NCBI GenBank assembly: GCA_946482425.1
Contig: CAMLRO010000019.1
Coordinates: forward strand, 1-20,720
Direction: 5' to 3'
Length of the DNA stretch: 20,720 nt
DNA from: an uncultured Lactobacillus sp.
Lineage (GTDB): Bacteria; Bacillota; Bacilli; Lactobacillales; Lactobacillaceae
The notes under the pieces: generated by a model
Told to the model about the DNA's origin: nothing
The model's database searches: none
What the model saw: the letters and a program-made list of their open reading frames with translations, nothing else
Program-made: the position numbers and the translations under genes
In this document: in pieces, positions 15,269 through 20,720 of the stretch
Position numbering within the stretch: the first letter of the stretch is position 1
How the letters are laid out: each line of letters starts with the position of its first letter

Positions 15269-16189
15269 ATGTCCGACAAGAAAGAAATTAAGACTAATTT
15301 GAAAGATAAAAAGAAAAATGTTTCTTCTCCTGAATCAAGTTTTAAAGTAATTATTAGAGAAATTGTAAAAGATAAGGTGGCATTAACTGCTTTTGTTGTA
15401 ATAGTTCTAATATTGCTGTTTACCATGGTAGGCTCCTTATTTTTAAATTCTGCTCAGGTAACTGAAACAAATATAGTAGAAGCCTACAATCCATGGGGAA
15501 CTGCTGGCCATATCTTAGGAACTGACGATGGTGGACGTGATATCGTCAAGTTACTAATAATGGGTGGACGAAATTCCATTTTGATTGGTTTAGGTGTAAC
15601 CGTAGTTTGTGAAACTGTTGGTTTACTTGTGGGTCTAGTATCTGGATATTACGGTGGTAACATTGACGCCATAATAATGAGAATAGTAGATTTTGTTCAG
15701 GTATTGCCAACTTTCCCAATTGAAATTGTTTTAGTTTCTGTTATTCCGAACTACAATCCTATTAGTTTAATTTGGATTATTTCAATATTTGGGTGGCCCA
15801 AAACTGCAAGGTACTTTAGGGCCTTTATACTATCTCAAAGAGAAAGAGATTATGTTTTGGCTTCCAAAACTTCAGGTTCTTCAGACCTGAAAATTATGTT
15901 TCGTGAAGTTTTACCAAATATTACCTCAATGATTATTATTGATGTTGTATTAACTATTGCTGGTAATATTGGTATTGAAACTACGTTATCTTACATTGGC
16001 TATGGTTTACCAGCAACAGTTCCATCATTAGGTACTTTAATTGGTTTTGCCAATGATCCTGTAAACGTAGTAAGTCGTCCCTGGCTATGGCTTCCGGCTA
16101 CAATTTTACTGTTAGCAATTTCGCTAAGTATAAATTACGTTGGTCGTGCCCTACAGCGTGCTGGTGATGCCAGACAACGTGAGAATTAA
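15269..16189 (+). CDS. oppC: Oligopeptide ABC transporter permease OppC
   Basis: Second membrane subunit of the peptide channel. A lysine-rich hydrophilic head of about 40 residues precedes the first span (about 42-64). More spans follow, beginning near residue 105 and continuing to the C-terminus. The EAA-type loop is DYVLASKTSGSSDLKIMFRE followed by VLPN. The product has 306 residues, normal for OppC. GGGAGGAG lies just upstream of the ATG. It is the last gene before a strong terminator at 16206-16238, so the DFBC transport machinery forms one transcription unit, separate from the receptor gene oppA. Confidence 0.95.
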   Translation: MSDKKEIKTNLKDKKKNVSSPESSFKVIIREIVKDKVALTAFVVIVLILLFTMVGSLFLNSAQVTETNIVEAYNPWGTAGHILGTDDGGRDIVKLLIMGGRNSILIGLGVTVVCETVGLLVGLVSGYYGGNIDAIIMRIVDFVQVLPTFPIEIVLVSVIPNYNPISLIWIISIFGWPKTARYFRAFILSQRERDYVLASKTSGSSDLKIMFREVLPNITSMIIIDVVLTIAGNIGIETTLSYIGYGLPATVPSLGTLIGFANDPVNVVSRPWLWLPATILLLAISLSINYVGRALQRAGDARQREN

Positions 16190-16205
16190 TTCAATATTAG
16201 AATAC

Positions 16206-16238
16206 AAAGAGCTTTGTCTAAAGAGACAAAGCTCTTTT
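16206..16238 (+). terminator. Strong Rho-independent terminator after oppC
   Basis: A perfect 14-bp stem, AAAGAGCTTTGTCT (16206-16219) with its complement (16224-16237), closes an AAAG loop and runs into a short T stretch. It lies 17 bases after the oppC stop and upstream of the oppA promoter. It should end or strongly reduce transcription from oppDFBC, leaving oppA to its own promoter. The flanking A/T tracts would also allow some function in reverse. Confidence 0.9.
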
Positions 16239-16285
16239 AAATTAAAAATTATTATTATAAGCTTATTAAACTATTATGATATTTT

Positions 16286-16313
16286 TTGATAACATTTTTT
16301 TCTATGCTAGAAT
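16286..16313 (+). promoter_or_regulatory. Predicted promoter of the first oppA gene
   Basis: TTGATA (16286-16291, five of six consensus bases) is separated by 16 bases from TAGAAT (16308-16313, five of six), with TGC directly upstream making an extended -10. It is the best promoter by eye in the window. This suits a receptor usually made in excess over the permease. The predicted leader is about 60 bases. Confidence 0.65.
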
Positions 16314-16379
16314 ATGTTTGTTAGCTTATTCCAAGAATTTAGAGTTTATTCAATAAAAGATTGGAGTATGAATTAAAAC

Positions 16380-18152
16380 ATGAATAAAACAAAATTTTTA
16401 TATTCTGCCAGTATCGTCTCAACTGTTGCACTAACTTTAGCAGCATGTGGCAAAGGTAATAACACTGGTAAGAATGAAAATGCTAAAACTGCAAGTAAAT
16501 TTCCTCAATCTGTTCCAGTAAAAAATACCAAAAAGGGCGGGACTTTAAAGTATGCAATTATGACAGATACACCTTTTACTGGAATTTTTTCTGACGAATT
16601 ATCAACTACAGCTATTGATAGTTCGGTTGCTGAACCGGGAGAGGAAGAATTATTTGATACTGATGATAACTATAAAATCACTAATAAGGGTCCAGCTACA
16701 ATGAAGCTCAATCGAAATGCTAAAACAATTACGATTAAAATAAAAAAGGGTGTGAAGTGGTCTGATGGAAAGCAAGTCAATGCTAAGGATATAGAATATC
16801 CTTATGAAATTTTGGCTAATAAGGAAAGCAAAGCACAACGATACAGTAATCAATTTGAAGAAATTGTCGGAATGAAAGAATATCATATTGGCAAGTCAAA
16901 AACAATTTCGGGAATAGAAATGCCAGAAGGTCCGAATGGACTGACTGTCATTCTGCATTTTAAAGAGATGAAGCCGGGCATGGTATATAGTGGTAATGGT
17001 TATTATTGGGAATACGCAGCGCCATATCATTATTTAAAAGATATTCCATTTGCAAAATTGCAATCTTCAGATCAAATTAGAAAAAAGCCATTGTATTTCG
17101 GTCCATACAAAGTTCAGAAAATAGTTCGTGGTCAGTCGGTAACTTGGATTCCAAATAAATATTATTGGCGTGGCCAACCTAAGTTGGATAAAGTGGTTTC
17201 ACAAGTAATCTCACAGAATTCAATTTCACAAGCAATTAAAAGTCATAAATTTGATATAGCTCAGGTAGTTAATTCTCAATGGAACGAAGTTAAGGATACT
17301 AAAGGTGTTAATTTTGTTGCCCAAATTCCTCTAGGTTATCACTATATTGGCTTTAGAGTTGGAAAATGGGATGCCAAGGCCGGCAAAAATGTGATGAATT
17401 CTGAAGCAAAAATGAATAATCAAGCACTTCGTCAAGCAATGTCTTATGCCATAAATATTGATGAGGTTGATCAGCACTATACTGCAGGTTTGAGTTTTAG
17501 GGTTCCAACTTTAATTCCAGCACAATTTGGAGACTATTTCGATAAAAAAGCAAAAGGTTACACCTATAATTTGAAAAAAGCCAATCAAATTTTAGATAAA
17601 GCTGGTTACAAAAAGCAAGGTCAATGGCGTGTACAACCTAATGGTAAGCCGCTAACTATCAAATTTTTAGCAATGACAGGGAGTTCAATTCAATCACCGA
17701 CTGTGCAGAACTATATTCAGCAGTGGAAAAAGATTGGCCTAAAAGTGAAATTAGTTGGAGGAAGATTAACAGAATTTAATTCTTTTTATGACAAGTTACA
17801 GCACGATGATCCTCAAGTAGATATGTTTATGGCAGCTTGGTCTTTGGCCAGCGAACCATCACCTGCGTCACTTTATGGTGAGACTTCACAGATGAATTAT
17901 AGCCGATTTGCAACTCCAGAAAATAATAAGCTTTTGCAAGAAATAGATTCGCAAAAGTCATTTGATCACACATATAGAGTTAACAAATTCCATGAATGGC
18001 AGGAATACATGAATAAGCAGGCATATGTTGTTCCTGTGGATAATTCGTATAAAGTTATTGCAGTAAATAATAAGGTTACAGGTTATTCAACTAAACCTTC
18101 AGATAATTCTAATGGGCATCAATTGTGGTACAAGATTGGATTTGTAAAATAG
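16380..18152 (+). CDS. oppA: Oligopeptide-binding lipoprotein OppA (first copy)
   Basis: Membrane-anchored extracellular receptor that captures peptides and delivers them to OppBC. The signal peptide (about 1-22) ends in the lipobox LAAC, with C23 as the predicted lipidated residue after signal peptidase II cleavage. The next residues are Lys- and Asn-rich (a flexible linker), and the mature protein is a family-5 solute-binding protein (SBP_bac_5). It shows the family segment IKIKKGVKWSDGK near 120-132 and the C-terminal bilobed-fold motifs. The product has 590 residues, normal for OppA. The nearest ribosome site is TTGGAG at 16361-16366, a rather long 13 bases from the ATG. A two-codon frame (ATG AAT TAA at 16368-16376) lies between them. 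It has its own promoter downstream of the oppC terminator. Specificity (peptide length, or pheromone) cannot be read from sequence. Confidence 0.95.
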   Translation: MNKTKFLYSASIVSTVALTLAACGKGNNTGKNENAKTASKFPQSVPVKNTKKGGTLKYAIMTDTPFTGIFSDELSTTAIDSSVAEPGEEELFDTDDNYKITNKGPATMKLNRNAKTITIKIKKGVKWSDGKQVNAKDIEYPYEILANKESKAQRYSNQFEEIVGMKEYHIGKSKTISGIEMPEGPNGLTVILHFKEMKPGMVYSGNGYYWEYAAPYHYLKDIPFAKLQSSDQIRKKPLYFGPYKVQKIVRGQSVTWIPNKYYWRGQPKLDKVVSQVISQNSISQAIKSHKFDIAQVVNSQWNEVKDTKGVNFVAQIPLGYHYIGFRVGKWDAKAGKNVMNSEAKMNNQALRQAMSYAINIDEVDQHYTAGLSFRVPTLIPAQFGDYFDKKAKGYTYNLKKANQILDKAGYKKQGQWRVQPNGKPLTIKFLAMTGSSIQSPTVQNYIQQWKKIGLKVKLVGGRLTEFNSFYDKLQHDDPQVDMFMAAWSLASEPSPASLYGETSQMNYSRFATPENNKLLQEIDSQKSFDHTYRVNKFHEWQEYMNKQAYVVPVDNSYKVIAVNNKVTGYSTKPSDNSNGHQLWYKIGFVK

Positions 18153-18246
18153 TAAAATAAATTTTTAATTAATTTTTATATAAAAACAAAAAAGGCTCTT
18201 TATCAAACATACTAAAGTAGGAAGCAGATAGAAGCATTATGATACT

Positions 18247-18287
18247 GAAGTGACACCCAAGTTTGTTCTAAGTTTGGCGGTCACTTC
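18247..18287. repeat. Long imperfect hairpin downstream of oppA
   Basis: GAAGTGAC (18247-18254) pairs perfectly with GTCACTTC (18280-18287). After two mismatches the stem continues CCAAGTTTG against TAAGTTTGG with three G-U pairs, leaving a tiny loop. It sits about 95 bases after the oppA stop and outside the ISL3-type relic. It lacks a clear T-run, so it may be a 3'-end stabilising or processing hairpin, or part of an old insertion-sequence end. No good classical terminator is seen between oppA and this point. Confidence 0.5.
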
Positions 18288-18298
18288 ATACTTTTATA

Positions 18299-18915
18299 GC
18301 TATTTGTCAAATCCTGTTGATTGAGATTAAAGTGAGTAGAATCAAGCAGCTAATAAAGTGCTTGGTTTTTTTCTTTCACCTTGTTTTCTGCCAACCTAAT
18401 CCTGGTTAGCAGATTGTAGATATTAGTGAGCTTTCACACTGAAGAAGTATGCCTTCGTCTACCAGGTGGAATTAAGCCATTGAGCGCTTATTGCAGGTGC
18501 GACACCAGACTCGCTGCTTAAAAAGCAAAAAGCCTAATAATGAATGGCTGACTGGCATTGGCAGCAGGATAGCGGATTTCGGTTTTCAAGCGGCCATTGT
18601 GTCCGCATCCTCCGAGCCACAGAAAGGACAGCTGGGCTGCAATAAGACAGCTTGGTAAACTTTTTGCTTATGGCCGTTAACCAGGCGGAAGAAATAATCT
18701 TCAAAAACAATGTTTTGATCTTTAATATCAAGCGCAAATTTAATATAATTATCGAGAGAGAACATAATTCAAACCTTCTATAAAAAAATATTGGGTGAAG
18801 TTAATATTTTATTACACGAAGCAAGAGGAAAATGTCCTCCTTTTTTTATGCAATAAAAAACCCATTAACAGCTTACCACATAGATAAGTCATCAACAGGA
18901 TAAATTATAGAGGCC
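18299..18915 (-). mobile_element. Internally deleted ISL3-family insertion sequence
   Basis: The borders share a perfect 11-bp inverted repeat: ATCCTGTTGAT at 18311-18321 and ATCAACAGGAT at 18891-18901, with looser similarity continuing outward to about 18299 and 18915. Inside are minus-strand fragments of an ISL3-type transposase: its N-terminal zinc-finger part starting at 18765, and what looks like its C-terminal end stopping at 18350. A complete element is about 1.5 kb, so roughly 0.9 kb of the middle is gone, including the DDE catalytic core. The stretch 18481-18660 is about 50% G+C, far above the flanks, which suggests a source with higher G+C such as L. delbrueckii. The exact ends and any target duplication are uncertain. 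Confidence 0.65.
18350..18765 (-). pseudogene. Broken ISL3-family transposase
   Basis: The minus strand from an ATG at 18765 (AGAAGG ribosome site eight bases upstream) reads MFSLDNYIKFALDIKDQNIV and onward to LLQPSCPFCGSED. This is the typical start of ISL3/IS1165-type transposases with the first half of their zinc finger. A TGA (complement of 18586-18588) interrupts it. The same frame then resumes with PKSAILLPMPVSH and a second Cys pair, KQRVWCRTCNK, before a TAA (complement of 18472-18474). A different frame (complement of 18350-18433) gives NIYNLLTRIRLAENKVKEK and a stop. That resembles the R-I-R ending of this transposase family, so the middle has been deleted. It cannot make an active enzyme. 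The N-terminal match is strong; the C-terminal one is moderate. Confidence 0.7.
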
Positions 18916-18938
18916 ATCAATTTTCTTAAACTTGTTTT

Positions 18939-18967
18939 TTGTATTTTTGCTAATAAAATAATATGAT
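18939..18967 (+). promoter_or_regulatory. Predicted promoter of the second oppA gene
   Basis: TTGTAT (18939-18944) and TATGAT (18962-18967) are spaced by exactly 17 bases, giving a leader of about 105 bases. It lies just outside the ISL3-type relic. A second candidate closer to the gene is TTGTTT (19004-19009) with TATTAT (19026-19031), spaced by 16. The AT-rich sequence makes either choice uncertain. Confidence 0.4.
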
Positions 18968-19066
18968 TTTGTAGAAAACTTTAATTAAGAATTAATAAAA
19001 CTATTGTTTTTCTAATCTTTTTTGTTATTATTTGATTTAAGTTTTAAATCGTGTTTGTACTTTTGT

Positions 19067-19072
19067 AAGGAG
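19067..19072 (+). promoter_or_regulatory. Ribosome-binding site of the second oppA gene
   Basis: AAGGAG precedes two consecutive ATG codons, at 19079 (six bases away) and 19082 (nine bases away). Both distances are acceptable. Alignment with the first oppA favours 19082. Confidence 0.6.
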
Positions 19073-19081
19073 AGAAGAATG

Positions 19082-20720
19082 ATGAAAGAAAAAAATTTTT
19101 TATGCTCCATCGGTATTATAGCTACATGTGCCATGGCTCTGGTTGGTTGTAATAAAGGAAATAAAAGTAATAATGAGGACAGTTCGAAGGAAGCAAGTAA
19201 ATTTCCCAATGCTTTGCCAAAAAAGCAAACAAAGCAAGGAGGAACTGTTAGAGTTGCCGTTGAAACAGATACGCCTTTTACAGGAATATTTACTGATGAA
19301 TTAAGCGTAACTGCGACTGATGCAGATGTTGCATCGCCAGGTGAAGAATCTTTGTTTTATACGGATGATAACTACAAAATAAATGATAAGGGCCCAGCAA
19401 CAATGAGGCTGGATCAAAAAAACAAAACTATAACTATTACAATCAAAAAGGGTGTTAAGTGGTCAGACGGCAAGCAAGTAGTTGCTAAAGATATGGCATA
19501 TCCTTATGAAATATTGGCTAATAAAAATACTAAAGCTCAAAGATATTCTACTAAAATGGAAGTTTTAAAAGGAATGAAGGAATATCATGAGGGTAAAGCC
19601 AAAAAAATCTCAGGAATTGAATTGCCGGATGGTGATAATGGTCGCAAAATGATCTTGCATTTTTCCTATATGACACCAGGAATGGCCTTTAGTGGTAATG
19701 ACTATTATTGGGAATCAGCTTCACCCTATCACTATTTAAAGGATGTACCTTTTAGCAAACTCGAATCTTCAGATAAAGTTAGAAAAAGACCAATGTATTT
19801 TGGTCCTTATAAGTTAGATAAACTAGTTCGTGGACAGTCAGCTACATGGGTACCAAACAAATACTATTGGCAAGGCAAACCAAAACTGGATAAAATTATT
19901 TACCAAGTTGTTTCTCCTAATTCAACTTCTCAGGCAATTAAATCACATAAGTTTGATATTGCCCAAGTTATTAATGCTCAGTGGAAACAAGTAAAAGATA
20001 CTAAAGATGTGAGGTTTATTGCTGAAATTCCTTTATATTACTCATACCTAGGGTTTAAAGTCGGCAAGTTTGATGCTAAAAAAGGTAAAAATGTTATGAA
20101 TCCTCATAGTAAAATGAATAATAAAGCCTTAAGGCAAGCTATTGGGTATGCCATGAATGTAGAGGATGTCAATAAGCGATATAATAACAATCTGAGTTTC
20201 AGGATTCCAACATTAATACCAAAGCAATATGGTGATGTATATAATAAAAATGTTAAAGGATTTTCTTATAACTTAAAAAAGGCTAATGAACTTTTAGATA
20301 AGGCTGGCTATAAGAAAAAAGGCAAATGGCGCGTTCAACCCAATGGTAAGCCTTTAAAAATCAACTTTTTAGCTATGTCGGGTGATGCTACACAAGGACC
20401 CATTATCCAAAATTACTTGCAGCAGTGGCATAAAATTGGGCTAAATGTAGGTCTTCTAAATGGCCGGTTGACAGAACGTAACTCGTTTTATGATAAAGTT
20501 CAAAACGATAATCCTCAAGTAGATATGTTTCTAGGTGCTTGGGGTCTTTCTACGGAACCATCACCCAATGGATTATATAGTGAAGGTGGACCGGCGAACT
20601 ATACCAGATTTGTTACTCCTGAAAATAACAAATTGATTAAAGAGATTGATTCTGCTAAAGCATTCAACCATAAATATCGTGTTGAAAAATTTCATGAATG
20701 GCAACAGTATATGTTTGATC
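19082..20720 (+). CDS. oppA: Oligopeptide-binding lipoprotein, second OppA paralog, 3' end cut by window
   Basis: A second family-5 peptide-binding receptor, open to the last base with no stop in 546 codons. The signal peptide ends in the lipobox LVGC, with C23 as the predicted lipid anchor when counted from 19082. From that start it aligns with the first OppA without any gap over all visible residues, and long blocks are identical, for example KKGVKWSDGKQV, QAIKSHKFDIAQV and GYKK.G.WRVQPNGKPL. The adjacent ATG at 19079 is an equally possible start. Several substitutions fall in between (for example GYHYIGFRVGKW becomes YYSYLGFKVGKF), which may alter peptide choice. By comparison only about 44 residues are missing. 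It has its own promoter region, is separated from the first oppA by an insertion-sequence relic, and is probably a tandem duplicate that shares the OppBCDF machinery. Confidence 0.94.
   Translation, partial: MKEKNFLCSIGIIATCAMALVGCNKGNKSNNEDSSKEASKFPNALPKKQTKQGGTVRVAVETDTPFTGIFTDELSVTATDADVASPGEESLFYTDDNYKINDKGPATMRLDQKNKTITITIKKGVKWSDGKQVVAKDMAYPYEILANKNTKAQRYSTKMEVLKGMKEYHEGKAKKISGIELPDGDNGRKMILHFSYMTPGMAFSGNDYYWESASPYHYLKDVPFSKLESSDKVRKRPMYFGPYKLDKLVRGQSATWVPNKYYWQGKPKLDKIIYQVVSPNSTSQAIKSHKFDIAQVINAQWKQVKDTKDVRFIAEIPLYYSYLGFKVGKFDAKKGKNVMNPHSKMNNKALRQAIGYAMNVEDVNKRYNNNLSFRIPTLIPKQYGDVYNKNVKGFSYNLKKANELLDKAGYKKKGKWRVQPNGKPLKINFLAMSGDATQGPIIQNYLQQWHKIGLNVGLLNGRLTERNSFYDKVQNDNPQVDMFLGAWGLSTEPSPNGLYSEGGPANYTRFVTPENNKLIKEIDSAKAFNHKYRVEKFHEWQQYMFD

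Noticed and set aside
18534..18737. Minus-strand open frame of 67 codons between the oppA genes
   Set aside because: It overlaps the ISL3-like transposase remnant in a different frame. The overlapping frame from 18765 carries the recognisable transposase start and zinc-finger cysteines, so this one is a shadow.
18825..18847. Small hairpin GAGGA/TCCTC followed by seven T
   Set aside because: The stem is only five base pairs. It looks like a terminator on the plus strand, but it lies inside the insertion-sequence relic far from any gene end, and the same bases give an AAAGGAGGA stretch on the other strand. Not strong enough to list.
1..20720. A hidden defence system, prophage, CRISPR array, toxin-antitoxin pair or bacteriocin cluster
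   Set aside because: Nearly all sequence is accounted for by core genes. The two gaps longer than 150 bases without clear regulatory content hold insertion-sequence relics, and no repeat arrays or small secreted peptide genes were seen.

Overview
The window looks like chromosomal housekeeping DNA of a low-G+C lactic acid bacterium, most likely Lactobacillus in the strict sense (helveticus/acidophilus/delbrueckii relatives). This rests on the Firmicutes gene order rsmB-stp-prkC-rsgA-rpe-thiN / rpmB / asp23-like-fakA-recG-plsX-acpP, an AT-rich sequence, strong AGGAGG-type ribosome sites, frequent TTG starts, an oppDFBC-oppA peptide transporter, and traces of IS3- and ISL3-type elements. The species cannot be fixed from this sequence.

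Region 1 (1-6253, plus strand) is a tight operon. It runs from the end of the rRNA methylase gene rsmB, through the PP2C phosphatase stp and the PASTA kinase prkC (an antagonistic Ser/Thr phosphorylation pair), to the ribosome-assembly GTPase rsgA, ribulose-phosphate epimerase rpe and thiamine pyrophosphokinase thiN. Several stop codons overlap the next start by 4-8 bases. Region 2 (6254-6481) is a convergent gap with a decayed IS3-family transposase tail and a hairpin terminator. Region 3 (6482-12181) holds rpmB on the minus strand and, divergent from it, asp23-like/yloU, fakA, recG, plsX and acpP. FakA, PlsX and ACP act in consecutive steps of acyl-phosphate and phospholipid metabolism.

Region 4 (12182-20720) is an oligopeptide ABC transporter locus: oppD, oppF (ATPases), oppB, oppC (permeases), a strong terminator, then the lipoprotein receptor gene oppA under its own promoter. 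A second, closely related oppA paralog follows and runs off the window end. The 0.9-kb gap between the two oppA genes contains an internally deleted ISL3-type insertion sequence. It keeps both ends and the N- and C-terminal ends of its transposase, and part of it has about 50% G+C inside AT-rich surroundings.

I found no CRISPR array, tRNA, rRNA, phage, toxin-antitoxin or defence genes, and no convincing undescribed system. The points most worth a second look are the two IS relics, the duplicated receptor gene with separately controlled expression, an AT-only perfect inverted repeat in the opp leader, and the extra domain at the C-terminus of PrkC.
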